From contig OZ038325.1 of NCBI GenBank assembly GCA_964035795.1, positions 5,399,163 through 5,463,162 on the forward strand: a stretch of 64,000 bases of DNA, given 5' to 3'. Positions within the stretch are counted from its first letter, which is position 1; each line of letters starts with the position of its first letter. Source of the stretch: Pterobdella sp. o SKG-2022 (taxonomy: Eukaryota > Annelida > Clitellata > Hirudinida > Piscicolidae). A model generated the notes under the pieces. It worked only from the letters and a program-made list of their open reading frames with translations, searched no databases and was not told the DNA's origin. This document shows positions 1 through 11,889 of the stretch, piece by piece. A program made the translations under genes and the position numbers.

Positions 1-1520
1 ATAAGAAAAACGATGAAAATTTCAAATCAAACCAAAGCACCAAGAGCATTTAAAGTCTATATAGACGACATATTCGCGATTACGCAAAAAACAACAAAGC
101 ACACATCATCATTATTATCATCATTTTACGTCCGTTACCAAGCTAGTATGGGTTAACGGGGCTCATAAAGGTTCTTCTCCACGCTCTACTGTCTTTTTGA
201 ACAAAAGAGAACCAAAAATATGTTACACGTGTGAAAGAAAAAAAAGTCCCAAAACCATTCTTGAATAAGAAAAAAAGATAGAAGTTTATCGACAAAAATC
301 TATCGTAAACCATGGGCTGCCCTAAACCCTCAATCTAGTCAAAAGCCCAATATTAGGCAAGGAGAATTTAAAGAAGCTTTATTCCGAGCCTACAACATAT
401 GGTCAAAAAAGCTACTTTTGAAAAAATTAATGGATTTGTTAATGAAAAATTTTGAAGACATCAAATTAGATTATTCTGCTGTAAATGTCCCAGTAATGGG
501 ACTGACAGCAGTCGGCCTAGATTATTGATAAAATTATAGAATAATTTGAAAAATGTCATTTATTTGGAACAAACTTTTATAAAATGCTAGCCCAAGCTAA
601 CACCAAACATGAAATTATCGATGTTTCTGCACTTTGGCAGCTTGCCTTACCGTTGTCAACAAAAAAAAACATCCGCCAAGCCAAATGACAACGATACCAA
701 AATATCAGTTTGTTGATATCCCTTACCGAGTCTACCGTGATTCAGGTTATAACAGAAAAGCAATTTGAATTTGGAGACGTTATCTTCCTTGCAGTTTAAC
801 GATATGCCCAAAACCATGTAAGAGAGAAAAACTACACCAAAGTGCTCAAACATATAAACCAAAAAAACAAGAGCAAGAAATAAGAGCAGGTTATAATCTG
901 AGATTGAAAAATACAGGAAAAAAGATAATAGAACAAATTAACTAAAAAATAAAATCATATTACCTGGGTCTCAATACCATTCATGCACCATATAAAACCA
1001 CAGTTAAAAAAACATTTACCAACGATAGTGTGTCCTTTTATTGTTTTTCTGGTTCCAAACTAGAAAAAAATCTATATGCTGCAAATTAAACAAAACTCGA
1101 TAGATTGGACCAGAAGGGAATATAAAAACTGAAATATTCGGACAATCCTGAAAATTGTCTTATCAGGTGGACAAAAGCCAATATAAAGACTCGAATAAAG
1201 CAACATGAAGCAGATGTAACGTCAAAAAAGAGCTTAAACACAATTCAGGTATAAGCAATTACGAGTGTGAAGGCTCCCATAAAAAGGTGGACTGGGATAA
1301 ACCAGAAGTCTTAAATGAAATTAATAATACGAAAGAGATTGGAAATGAAAAAATTCAATTCACTGCTGCAAGTAGACACAAATACTGATAAGATCACATG
1401 AAAGGTACAATAAGAACTTGACAAAGGCATATCAGGGGAGGTATGGAGACTAATTTTTCTGCAGCACCAGAAAATATATTTTTCCTTAAAGTCAAAAATT
1501 AATATTGAAATAACATTGAA
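1..1520 (+). mobile_element. Penelope-like retroelement copy 1, 5'-truncated by the window edge, decayed
   Basis: Reading in broken frames shows the catalytic RT motif (VYIDDIFAI, near 50-80), then after a SINE-like interruption a VYRQKS segment (about 285-310), a FRAYNIWSKK segment (about 385-415) and a C-terminal GIY-YIG-like stretch beginning LDQKGI (about 1,105-1,215). The order RT then GIY-YIG endonuclease is the known layout of Penelope-like elements. The same protein blocks in the same order occur at 13.0-15.5 kb, so all three belong to one family. Frameshifts and stops make it a fossil. The 3' tail (1,380-1,520) matches the tail at 15,395-15,500. Confidence 0.75.
100..178 (+). repeat. 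SINE core fragment inserted in the PLE
   Basis: ATC-rich tract followed by ttttacgtccgttaccaag and a diverged gctagtatgggtta. The better copy at 62,051-62,082 reads ttttacgtccgtttctatgc and then tagcatgggtt. It interrupts the PLE reading between its RT motif and the next conserved block. Confidence 0.6.
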
Positions 1521-2869
1521 AGTAAAAATTTATTTTCAAAATATTTTAATTGCTCACAAATCATAATTATAGTCTTTGTTTAAAATGGCTCATTAACCAA
1601 AGTTAAAAAATAAAATAAACCTCTTATTTAGGCGCAAAAGTTTTGAAAAATTGCATAAAAATGAAAGGTTTTTTCAAAAAATGTATTAAAACAGAAAACT
1701 TGAGTTTTTCAGCAGGTTGTTTACCAGGGTAGGACCAGTCACATAAAAAAATTTTTTCCTTGTAGTTTTGAGCTCAGACATACCTGAATTCAATCTTACC
1801 CGCAAAATGTTTTAACGCCAGAAACTTGGTTACATTTGCCTCTGCTAGAAGCTTTTTTTATGCATTTGCAAATGAAAGGTTTCTTTTTTTGTTGTTAAGC
1901 TTCCGGTCCCAAAACTGTTTTCTCTTTTGCCTACACAGTTTGCTGAAAAATGACTTTTGCAAAACCTTCTTTCACAATTGAACTTGAGATACTTTCCTTT
2001 GAGCTGTTTTAAATCACGACGTTCTTTGTCTATGTTAATATTCTATGCAATAATAACTGTGCCATTAGCGCAAAGTCTGCAAGTTTAGATGCACTTGATA
2101 GGTACATGAAAGTTTATGATGATACACCTATATCCAATTTTTCTCATAAATGGCAAGCGTTGATATGTGTGCAAATGTATTGCGGGTCTGTAAAATCAAC
2201 TACGATTCATAAAATACAAGCAAAGCAATCGTGTTACTTGAACAAAAAAGGCTGTCATTGTTATCATTATTTTTTTGGATTGTAAGTGTGAATATTTATA
2301 AAAATGTAACCTAGTGGCTCTTCTACATGAAGAAGTACTTGATATTCTTGACTGTTGCCTGCTATGTTGGCTGTTGGTCAATAATAGCTTTCATAAAATA
2401 TTATTGTTTTGTTATTATTGTTGTTGAAAAAAGCTTTTAGAAACATGCTATTAACGTTTTATTTGTACTATAATTACTGTTGATAACAATAGAATTGAAT
2501 AGTATTAAATTTTAATAATTGTTTGCGTAGTAACGATCATATAATTGAAGGCACTAATATTTAGACTAGTTTGGGGTTTCGGGAACCAACTGTATCGTCA
2601 TTAAAACTAATAATGGCCAACCCATGTTAACATCGAAACAAAATAAAACGATTATTATTCATACTTAGGTTTTATTAATAAATTTTCAAAAAAAAAACAT
2701 TTAAGTCTGGCTCAATTTAATTACGTGCATTATCATAGTTATTTTTATTAACAAATATAATCCTTTCATTAGTCATTTGTATTAATTTTTTGTAATTTTT
2801 TTAATATGAATTTTTATAATTTAAAAAAAATAAATTTTAGTTTTTTTTATAGTTTTTATTAATGCTCTC
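1521..2869. other. AT-rich spacer, no gene seen
   Basis: No reading frame with recognisable protein similarity, no RNA gene and no clear terminal repeats were seen. A/T homopolymer runs dominate, especially 2,390-2,870. The right edge is where the RT element at 2,870 starts abruptly, as expected for a 5'-truncated insertion. Confidence 0.5.
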
Positions 2870-3957
2870 ATCGGACCGCCCACGCATGGTCCACCGGTTT
2901 TCTCGTCGTTTTGGTCATAGCTCGGAAGCGACAAAATCGCCAAAGAAGTGTCACCTGAGTTGAAAATTTGGTATCTTTACGATGCCACAATTTGCGGTCA
3001 GGTTAGCTCTGTCTTTAACGATGCAACAGAAATTATTGACACTTTTAATGAAATAGGCCTCCAAATCCACTCCAATAAATGCGAGTTGTTCATTTTAAAC
3101 CATTCCGTGGACACGTACGTTGATACTGTTAAGTTGTTTACTTCTATTTTGCCGTCAGTTTCACTGTTTCCTCCCCACTCCCGGTCAGTGTTGGGTTCTC
3201 CCCTCACACACGAGGCTATAGTTCTCATTCTTGATTCAAAATTAAACAACATCCGTCAGCTTTGCTCTAAGTTAGAAAAAGTTGATCCCCATCACGCTTT
3301 CACCTTACTTAGGAATTGTTTCTCTATGCCCAAATTGGTTTATATTCTTCGAACGTGTCTCCCTTTCGTTAAGCTCTTGATATTATTGGAGTTTGACACT
3401 ATCATTTGTACTGCTCTCATCTATTTCCAATGTTTCTCTGTCTGACAAGAGCTGGAAGCAAATATCTCTTCCTAACCGCTTTGGTGGTTTAGGTTTTAGA
3501 TCAGCGCAAGCCCTATCGTTGCCATGCTTTATCTCCTCCTCATATGCATCTTCGAGTCTCGTTCGGCTTCTCCTTTCATCTGTTCTCGACGTTCATGCGT
3601 TCGATGATTTTCAAGGGGGTGATCGTGACGTCGTATTAGCCAAGGAATCGTGGTCGAATCATTACGGTGTTGCGCTATCAGATCTTTTAGGAAGCCAACG
3701 GAAATAGGATAAACTTTTGTGCAAGGTCGCTTTCAATGATTTGCTTGTGGACGCAGACCAGTGGGACCGCTGTCGCCTTTTTGCTGCTAAGTCAGCACAG
3801 TCCGCTGCGTGGTCGGAAGTTATGCCAATTACCGCTTTGGGGAAGTTTCCAGGTGCTGAAGAACTCCGGGTGGCGGTTGCACTCCGAGTAGGGGCTAACA
3901 TCTCTTGCGTTCCTACACGCCCTTGTAAGTGCGGCGTAAAGATAGACCCGAAAAGAT
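2870..3957 (+). mobile_element. Outer retroelement (RT + CCHC + restriction-like endonuclease type), 5' part
   Basis: Frame-shifted translation gives a block around 2,950-3,060 (KIWYLYDATICGQV, then NEIGLQIHSNKCELF) resembling the region with the catalytic D in a family of animal RT proteins, in which the consensus is about VWYLDDGT..GG. Later blocks are SPLTHEAIVLILDSKL, LLRNCFSMPKLVYILRT (about 3,300-3,355) and FGGLGFRSAQ (about 3,480). The end reads PCKCGVKIDPKR, the first half of a CCHC knuckle. The second half lies at 7,549 onward, beyond the nested minus-strand LINE. The start at about 2,870 lacks the N-terminal half of the RT, so the copy is 5'-truncated. Clade assignment rests on the CCHC plus RPDG...VWDxT architecture and is an inference. 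Confidence 0.7.
3946..3957 (+). repeat. Target-site duplication, left copy (ACCCGAAAAGAT)
   Basis: ACCCGAAAAGAT is immediately followed by a T run (the poly-A end of the minus-strand LINE). The identical 12 bases recur at 7,537-7,548 at the LINE's 5' end. Confidence 0.9.
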
Positions 3958-4847
3958 TTTTTTTTTTACCCCGAACACCCTAGTCTTGTTGGGTGCTCCT
4001 CATGTCCCCATCAAGATTATCCAGTGGTCGAGAAGCTGAGCCGCTCTCGCGGGGTCGGTCCACAGACTCTCGGGACCCAGTGTGGTATTTATTTTGGGGC
4101 AGGTGAAGAGGTGAGGGGTGTCGTGAATGTGTGTTTGGCAGAGTGGGCATGAAGGTGAGGGATGAGATGAGGGTGAGATTTTGTTGAGGTATGAAAGAAT
4201 AAAAGGTGATTTGTTTGATCTGAGTTGGGCGAGAGTGCGGCGAGTGTGGTGGTCTAGGGTGGTTTCTGATTTATGAATGGGTGGGGGTTGCTTGGTGAGG
4301 ATTTTGTTGTGAGTGGATGATATGTAGTCATGTACTATTTTTGTGTGTATGGTTTTCCTGTTGTTTTTTATTTGTGTGTGAGAGGTGGTCTAGGTGGAAG
4401 AGGGTATGTTTAGGGTGTAGTTGATGTTGTTGTTGAATGTGGATTGTTTTTTGTATTTGGGGTGGGCTTCTTGTGTGGTGAGTGGGTGTAGGGGATGAGT
4501 GGAGTGGGAGGCTTTTTGTGTGAGTTGTGATGCGTGAAGTTTGAGATGGTTTTGGAGTGGGAGGATTTTGGTCTTTGAGTGGAGGTGTTGGGTGTTGGTG
4601 TCTAGGGTGCAGCCAGTGATTGTTCTCAAGGCTGCGTTTTGGATTTTTGGAGTTTGTTGAGAGAGGTGGATGAGATGATGGGTGACCAGATGATGTTGGC
4701 CTATTCGATGATGCGAAGGAGTAATGTTTTGTATGTGGTGATGAGTGTTTCTTTGCTTTTCCCCCAGTGTGTTGATGTGAGAAGTTTTGGGAGATTGAGT
4801 GTTTTTTTTTGCTTTAGTGATGGTGTTGTCTGTGTGGGTGGAGTATT

Positions 4848-5354
4848 TTAGTTTGGGGTCAAAATTAAGCCAAGGATGGTAGGGTTGGAGATAATGGGGA
4901 TAGGAATGTTGTTGATGTGGATGTTCAGAGGTTTGTTATATTCTGATGGGTCTGGGGTCATGAGAGTTGATGTGGTTTTGGTAGGGTTGATTTGTAGGTT
5001 GTTATTGTGAGCCCATGTGTGTATTTCATTGAGGTATGGTAAGAGGTTCTGGGTGGCTGTGTTGATGTTGGGGTGGGATGATGTTATGGTGATGTCGTCT
5101 GCGTAGGTGATGAGGTTGAGTGAGCTGATTTTGGGGAGTGGTATGTCTGAGAGGTATATGTTGAAGAGAGTGGGTGATAGGACGCCCCCTTGGGGGGCAC
5201 CTGCTTTGATGTTTGTGTTTTTTGATGTGTGATTGTTGTATAAGGTGTATTGTCGGCGGCCTTTAAGGTAGTTGGCCAAGAATTTGATTATTGTTGTAGG
5301 AATGTGGGTATTGTGTATTTTGTGGATGTTGACCGTGTCGAATGCTTTGGTCAT
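4848..5354 (-). pseudogene. LINE reverse transcriptase core fragment
   Basis: 168-residue open frame of the nested LINE. It begins TKAFDTVNIHKIHN (RT block with the first catalytic Asp), then KAGAPQGGVLSPTLFNIYL (the PQG..SP block) and LITYADDITI (the YADD catalytic box), followed by the thumb region NNLQINPTKT. The catalytic residues are intact in this piece, but the upstream RT blocks lie in other frames (a G/T homopolymer near 5,380-5,395 marks one frameshift) and the C-terminal third continues in another frame past 4,848. Confidence 0.85.
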
Positions 5355-5799
5355 GACGAGGGCGGTGAGGATTGTTCTATGGGGGGGTTTTTTTTATTGA
5401 AACCAGTGAGTATGGTGTTATTGATTTGACGTAGGGCTGTGGTGGTGGAGTGTGCGGCTCTGAAGCCGTGTTGGTGTGTTGAGAGGATTATATTAGTGGT
5501 GATGTGTGGGAGGATGATTTTTTCTTGAGTTTTTGCTATAGGAGGTGGCAGGACTATTGGTCTGTATGTGGAGGGGAAAGAAGGGTTTTTGTTGGGTTTG
5601 GTGATGGGAATGATTTTGGAGGTTTTCCATATTTGGGGTATGGTATTTGTGTTGATTGTGATGTTGTAGAGGTTGGTTAGGTGTTTGATGGCTATTGGTC
5701 CTAGGTGTTTGAGATGTTTGATGTTGACATTGTCTGGTCCTGAGAAGTTTTTATTTTTAGATTGTTTTATAGCGAAGATGGTATCTGATTCAGTGATTG

Positions 5800-6429
5800 T
5801 TATTGGGGTAGATGTGAGTGATTTGGTGAGTTTGTTATTTTGTGAGTGGGGTTGGAGGAATGTTTTGTGGTTGATTTAAAATATTTATTTAGTGTGTTGG
5901 CTTTTTGTGTGTTTGTGTGGGCTGTTTTGTTGTTGTGAGTGATGGTTGTATTGGTGGGAGTGGTGGGTTTTTTGGGGTTGAGGGCCTTTACTGTGGACCA
6001 TAGGATGTGAGATATTTTTTTGGGGTCCCAGTCGGCTTTCAGGTGCTCTTCCCATTTTTGTTTTTTATGTTGTTGAATGAGATGGGTGATGTGTTGGTTG
6101 AGTGAGGGATCTTTGTTATTGAGGGTTCTGATGTGGTTTCGTTTGGATAAGAGTGTAGTGATGCTTTCGGGGAGTGGGGTGTGGGTGGGTTTTATTATTT
6201 CTTTAGGGATGTTTATTCGGTCTGATGTGAGTATGGCGTTTGCGATGAGGTGGTTAGCTGTGTGGGGGTCTTCGTGGAGAGAGGTGTTTTTGAGGGTGTG
6301 TTCTATGTGTATGGTGAATTGGGGCCAGTTGGCTTTCTTGTAGTTAGTGAGAGTTCTGAGGGGTTTAGTTGTGGGTATTTTGTATTTGTTTTTGAATGTG
6401 ATGAGGATGAGAAGATGGTCGGAGTTCAA
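5800..6429 (-). pseudogene. LINE endonuclease-RT linker fragment
   Basis: 209-residue open frame, Lys/Thr/Asn-rich, with the blocks NYKKANWPQFTIHIEHTL, LSKRNHIRTLNNKDPSLN and WDPKKISHILWSTVKALN that precede RT in jockey-like pol proteins. The plus-strand copy at 24.1-24.6 kb carries recognisably the same blocks (for example NYNKVNWSQFRQKI), which shows common descent. Residues 1-10 are the tail of the endonuclease domain (NSDHLLILI, with the usual SDH-type endonuclease box represented by SDH). Confidence 0.8.
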
Positions 6430-7141
6430 GGCTTTAAGTGTTTGCCAAGTGAGGTTGGCTGATATTGTGGTGTCTGCTGTGGTGATGTCGGGGGAGGTGG
6501 GTTGTTGATTTTGGTTGAAGGTAGTCGGGTGGGAGTGTTTTGGTTGAGAATGATGTGGTTTGAATTAAGGATGAGTGAGGTTATGAGTTGGCCTCTGTGG
6601 TCCGTGAAAGGAGAGTGACATGTTTGTGAGTGGGCGTTAAAGTCACCCGTGATTATGGAATTAGGAAGGCTTGTGAGGTGGATGAAGAGGTTGGTGATTG
6701 AGTTGTCTATGTTGTTGGTGTTGGGTGGGATGGAGACGTTTGAAATGTGTAGATTGGTGTGTTTGAGATGTATTTTTATTGTGATGAGTTCGATGTTGTT
6801 TGTGATCAGGGTTGTGGGAGTGGAGATTTGTGAGTAGGTTATGTTGTTGTTGATGTAGGTTAGCAGACCTCCACCTTTTTAGGATGAGGATCTATCTAGT
6901 CTAATGGCTGAGAAGTTAGGAATGTTTGGGGTTTTGTGTTTGCTGTTGAGGTTGGATTCTTGTAGTGTGATGATGTGTATTTTTTGTTTGTGTATTAGGT
7001 GGGTAAGTTCAGTTGTTTTCTTGGCGATTGAGTTGATGTTGAGCTGCATTATGTTGATGTTGGTTGGTGTTGTTAAAGGGGGAGTTGGTTGATTTTGGGT
7101 GGTTGGTTTGGTTTGTTGATGTGTGTGGAGGGTTTTTTGTG

Positions 7142-7537
7142 TTAGATTGTGTATGTGGGAAGGAGTTTTTGGGGTAGGGATTTGATGTGTGTGACATATG
7201 AATGAGGATGAGTAGGATTTGAGTTTGATGTGTGAGCATTTGAGGTGAATCCAGTGAGGGGTGGTATGATTGCATGAATGGAGGTTTGATATAAAGTGAT
7301 TTTATGTGTACATATAGCACAGTACCACATGGGTCTCGGGTTGCTTTCTACATCTCCTGCGAAAAGCAACTGAGCTCTTTTCCACCAGTCCGGGTCTTGG
7401 TGGGGGCAGGCCATAAAAAATATGGCCTGATTTGAGGTCCTCTTCTTGAAGAGAGAGAGGACGGGGGGTGTTGAGGCAGATTTGGTCCTCTTGAGGACAC
7501 ATCCCGACCACGTGTAGGCCTGCCTCTCTCGAGACAA
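7142..7537 (-). pseudogene. LINE N-terminal region with decayed 2A-like motif and zinc knuckle
   Basis: 131-residue open frame. Residues around 60-72 read LLFAGDVESNPRP and are directly followed by MWYCAICTHK, a C-x2-C pair. The motif matches the 2A ribosome-skipping consensus D-V/I-E-x-N-P-G-P except that Gly is Arg (codon AGA, one base from GGA). After the first C-x2-C the zinc-finger-like region continues in another frame (a WIHLKC-type string can be read), so a frameshift has occurred here too. 2A peptides at the N-terminus of non-LTR retrotransposon proteins are established in other animals. Confidence 0.7.
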
Positions 7538-7548
7538 CCCGAAAAGAT
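7537..7548 (+). repeat. Target-site duplication, right copy
   Basis: ACCCGAAAAGAT, identical to 3,946-3,957, and followed by the continuation of the outer element (atcatggcctttcgtg). Confidence 0.9.
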
Positions 7549-8110
7549 ATCATGGCCTTTCGTGTCGTCTGAACGAAGTTAGACTCTCAAGACGTGCGAA
7601 AATTAATTCCATAGTCAAGAGGTGTCTGGTTAAGATTGGTTTGCCTTGCATTCTCGAACTAACAGGGCTCGACAAGGGCGACGGTCGTCGTCCAGATGGC
7701 ATTACAACTTTTCGGTGAAGCACGGAAAATGTTTGGTCTGGGACTCTACGGTCGTCAACTCTTCCCACAAGTCCCATATTATTGCCTTTTCCATAGAGTC
7801 AGGCTCTGCCACTGAAACCATGAAAAATCAAAAAGCCGCAAATATCGAGGCCGGGTGGGTAACTTCCTTTTTCAACCCGTAGCTTACGAGACTACCGGTT
7901 GCTGCGGTCCTTCAACCGGTACTTTCGTCGAGGAGTTAGAGAGAAAACTTGCCGAGGCGACGGGAGACCCTCTGAAGGCAGTTTGGTTTCGTCAGAAAAT
8001 CTCCTTGGCTATTGTCCGTGGCAATGCTGTCAGCATCCTTTCCTGCCTCTGCCCTTCTTTCTCTTTTAATTCTTTTTTCTTCAAAGTTGGTTTTTCATTT
8101 CCATAGTTTT
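7549..8110 (+). mobile_element. Outer retroelement, 3' part (CCHC second half and restriction-like endonuclease)
   Basis: Directly after the right TSD the frame reads YHGLSCR, completing the C-x-C...H-x3-C knuckle begun at 3,920. Then follow GRRPDGIT (about 7,680-7,705) and, after a frameshift, KCLVWDSTVVNS (about 7,726-7,762) and AYETTGCCGPSTGTF (about 7,880-7,925), followed by RQKISLAIVRGNAVSIL (about 7,995-8,040). RPDG plus VWDxT resembles a PD-(D/E)xK nuclease core; that functional reading is an inference. The final conserved block lies at about 8,040, so the protein end is present. Confidence 0.75.
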
Positions 8111-8532
8111 TTTTTGCTAGCTTTGTAATTATTTTTTATTGTTTGACCAAACAATAAGATGCACTTTTAAAAGAGCTTGAAGTACAATGCTAGCCCCAAG
8201 TTTGCACCACTATTTACTAAAAATATATATTTATATTGGAAATTGATTCATATTGGAATTCGATTTGAAAGTTTATACACTTATTTTGTCTTAAATCAGA
8301 CGATTTCGCTATTTTTTAACTTTGTTATAATTGTTCATTTCGTGAATCTTCTAATGTCCTTTTATTTCTGTGGACATCTTTTTCAATGAAAGAATTAAAA
8401 ATAATTATTTTTGTTATTATGTATAATCATTTTAATATTTGTATCAGCCCACTAACAACATGAATTTCCTACTGGCATATGAAGCTGATGGAGTTCTACA
8501 GACCCATGATTCTCTTTTGTCTCCTTCTGTTG

Positions 8533-8533
<1 letters not shown>
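8111..8533. other. AT-rich spacer, no gene seen
   Basis: 3' tail of the outer element followed by T-rich sequence. No protein-like frame beyond chance open frames. Confidence 0.5.
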
Positions 8534-8856
<323 letters not shown>

Positions 8857-9769
8857 AATATCCATCCATCTTTTTTATTCACCTCACCCACACCCTCACC
8901 CTTTTCATAGGACTTCAAAGATTCTTCGGGATCAGACGATTCTTTGAGGGTTTTTGTTCTTTTTAATCTGGGTTTTGACCTGCGTTTTTGAGTTACCATT
9001 GATTATTTGTTCATTATTTCATTTCATTTTTAATATTTTTTTTGACTCTGCTTTGTAATAAAAAAAAATAGTCTTTTCTGAGTCGCTAATTTTGTTGTTT
9101 TATCATGGGTAAAAAATTCTAGGCACTAAATTCTATTTCTATGACAAATCAACATTAAAATATTAATTCATTATAATAATATTTTTAGTCATTATAATAT
9201 TTTAATAATTATATTCTTTAATATCCTTACGAAAATTTTTCTGATATAAAAATCAGCATTACCTTAAAAGAAAACTTTTTCGATGCAATCTTTGAGTCCT
9301 ACTTTTCCACACACTGTCTTCTTCATCGTCACCATCTTTATAATCGTTCACTATGACGTCATGCTGCTGAGATACTAAATCTTCTGGTCCTGCTAGAAAC
9401 TCGCCCAAGCTGTGGCTAATTGTTCTGGTAATGAAGGTGGGAGTGTGCGTATTTGCCGCAAAAACTGTTCAGTTGCTCCAAACAATTTGTTGTTTTATAT
9501 TAGACAATCAGTTTATAATGAACAAAAAGTCAGTATTTTTGAAAAACAATAACTTCATTTGCAAAAAATTCAATTCGTTAAGAACTTGAAACTATTGTTC
9601 AAAACTGAAACTGAAAGTTTGTGGAATTTCGAATTAAGGCAATAGTCAGTTAAAACTTGACAGATCGAAAAAAGTTTTACTTGATAAGCATAAAATATAT
9701 ATCGGAGAAACAATAGCGCAAACAAAAACACTGAATAAAGCTTATACATTGCTATAAATGCACATGGTA
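8857..9769. other. Spacer, no gene seen
   Basis: AT-rich. A more mixed-composition stretch at 9,290-9,480 shows no recognisable product or splice-flanked frame. Confidence 0.4.
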
Positions 9770-11720
9770 ACTTTGGATAGGATAGTAAGGATCGGTTGGC
9801 GGAACATTAAAGTTTTGGAAACACAAAGAAATTCAGTTTGAAACTGGTCACCGCAACAGAAACGGTGAAAAAAACAACTTTCCAATGTTGGCAATTTTTG
9901 AAACACAATGGGTAGGAAAGAGTATTCTGGAGTTGGAAGATACAACAGTGAGCTTCTCAAGACTGAATGAAGAGATAGCAACCAACGCTGAGTAGCTATA
10001 GCTTTTCGTGATGTAAAGAGAGAAGCCTGGAAAAAGGAAGGCACAATCACCTTTATATCGAAGCGATTAAAAAACAGGTTTAAAGAAGAAAACGGCTACC
10101 TGATCGTTAGTGCATTTTCGCTTCTACAGAGGTAAACAAACATTCTGAGTCAAAAAAATTTTATTAAGTTCTTCAAGACCAGCTTGATAAAGCAAGCACA
10201 AAAAAACTGATTGTGTTAAGAGATTTCAACACCCCCGTTGGACCTGCCTTCTCCGCGTGGTGACTCCATGGCCCTCACAACACTGATGATAGAAAAAAAA
10301 GGAAACACGGTTGGTTGGCTAAAAAAATTAAAAAATGCAAACTTGAAACGAATTCTGGTTTAGATCGAAAAATTCAAATCTGCTCTAAATAGGCGCGAAA
10401 CCACGGCAACCTGGCTAAGAGATCTTTGATGCAGTATGGGAAGCAGAGATCATTTCAAAAGATTGGCATCGTCAAATCATAATTACAATCCACAAGAATA
10501 GATTCAGATCACTATGCCAAAACTACCGTGGCAGATCTCAGCTACGTGGAGCCAGCGAATTTTTTGGAACAATATTGAACAAAGTGCAAGATATTTTAAA
10601 AAAAACAGGGCACAACCAGTGTGCTTCCAGGCGAAACAGAGGATGCCGTGATCAACTTTTCTTAGCAAAAATTCTAATGCAGAAAGCTTTAGAATTTAAC
10701 AAAACCAATCTACTTCTGCTTCATAGACTTCCAAAGAGCCTATGATGTAGTGAACGGAGAACCATTATGGGAAATAATAGCAAAATCTTTCGACATTCCT
10801 GCAAAAATAACCTTGATCATTGAAGCCTTTCACAATAAAACAACTGGAATAAGTCAGAGGACCTGATGTCTGAAGAATTCCCTATCAGCGTGGGAATTAA
10901 ACAACTTGACGTTCTAGCTCCCAGGCTGTTCAATATGTATTTCAAAGCTGGGAGCACACTGTCACGTTCTGTCAGTATCAATGAAAAGGTCTCCTATAGA
11001 ACTACAAGAGCCAACTCGGCTTTCGGCAAACTGAGAGAAAAGAGATGGGAGAGAAAAAGATTCAGCCTTGTGACCAAGCTGAAGCTGTAGCATGCAGTCG
11101 TTCTTTCTTCACTACTGTACGCCTGCGAAACACGGACTGTGTATAGTCGTCAAGCCAGGCCGCTGAATTTTTTCCACATGCAATATCTTCAAAAATTGCA
11201 AGACAAACTGCCGAACACATAAGTACTCCCATAAACTGAAATGAAAATCGTTCATGCGATTTTCAAGCACTCCAGCTCAAATGGACAAAGCACGTATTGA
11301 GAATGTCCCACAAGCGTCTGTCAAAGCGACTGCTTCACGATTAACTGAATCAAGGCAAACGCTCTTTTGGAGGTCAGACGAAGCATTACAAGGACATGCT
11401 AAAGGCTTCTCAAAAATACTGCAAAATTACTTTTGACACCTGAAGAAGAAATGGCTCAAAACCGAACTGCCTGGCACGAGGCTGTTTCCACTGATGTGTC
11501 GAGCTTTGAGACAAAGCGTATGAAAGAGCAAAAGCAAAAACGCCAGCATCGTAAAACAAGAGCGAGCACTGCCTTTCAGTTCGGTTCTAACTCGGTTTAT
11601 CCCTCTCCACACTGTACAAAGCACTTTAGTGAGAGCATTGGCCTGAGCAGCCATTTTTGTACCCACAATAATAATTCAAGAATAGAAGTTGAAAATTTTT
11701 TCGCCCGCGAAAGGTAAGCA
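9770..11720 (+). mobile_element. RTE-like LINE remnant (endonuclease, RT and terminal zinc-finger region), internally deleted
   Basis: Broken frames give, in order: a WRNIKVLE-type start of an APE endonuclease (about 9,800), VAIAFRDVKREAWKK (about 9,990), VLRDFNTPVG (degenerate GDFNA box, about 10,215), QNYRG-type RT block (near 10,525), FCFIDFQRAYDVVNGEPLW (10,715-10,775), EEFPISVGIKQLDVLAP (10,870-10,920), ANSAFGKLREKRW (11,010-11,050), LLYACETRTVY (about 11,110-11,145) and finally TAWHEAVSTDVSSFE plus a degenerate C2H2-like tail (11,470-11,670). This is the order of the endonuclease/RT LINEs common in molluscs and fish. Most of the second half of the endonuclease and the first part of the RT are missing after about 10,290. 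Confidence 0.75.
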
Positions 11721-11889
11721 TCATCATCGCTAACGTAAGAGAAGCACGAAAAAATTTCTCGGAAGAAGACATACACTCAAATTACAGCCACAATGTCCTC
11801 CTGATGCACAATAATCGCCACAAACTACATAAATCAACAACCGTTTAAAATCTAGTTTATGCAGACTATATAGCCCTTACTATTAGCAA

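Larger units (their letters stand above)
3958..7536 (-). mobile_element. Jockey/CR1-like non-LTR retrotransposon (LINE), about 3.6 kb, nearly complete but decayed
   Basis: Flanked by a 12-bp TSD, with its poly-A (seen as T) at the left edge, so the element reads right to left. Order from its 5' end: a 2A-like motif and a C-x2-C zinc-knuckle region (7,142-7,537), APE-type endonuclease (about 6,430-7,100), linker (5,800-6,429), reverse transcriptase (4,848-5,700) and a C-terminal region ending in a CPLC...H...C knuckle (about 4,080-4,180). The reading frame shifts several times, so it is no longer active. A second, worse-preserved copy of the same family lies on the plus strand at 22,650-24,716. 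The clade is inferred from overall similarity to jockey-type pol proteins. Confidence 0.85.

Noticed and set aside
4390..7092. Several plus-strand frames of 60-90 codons
   Set aside because: They are the opposite strand of the minus-strand LINE.
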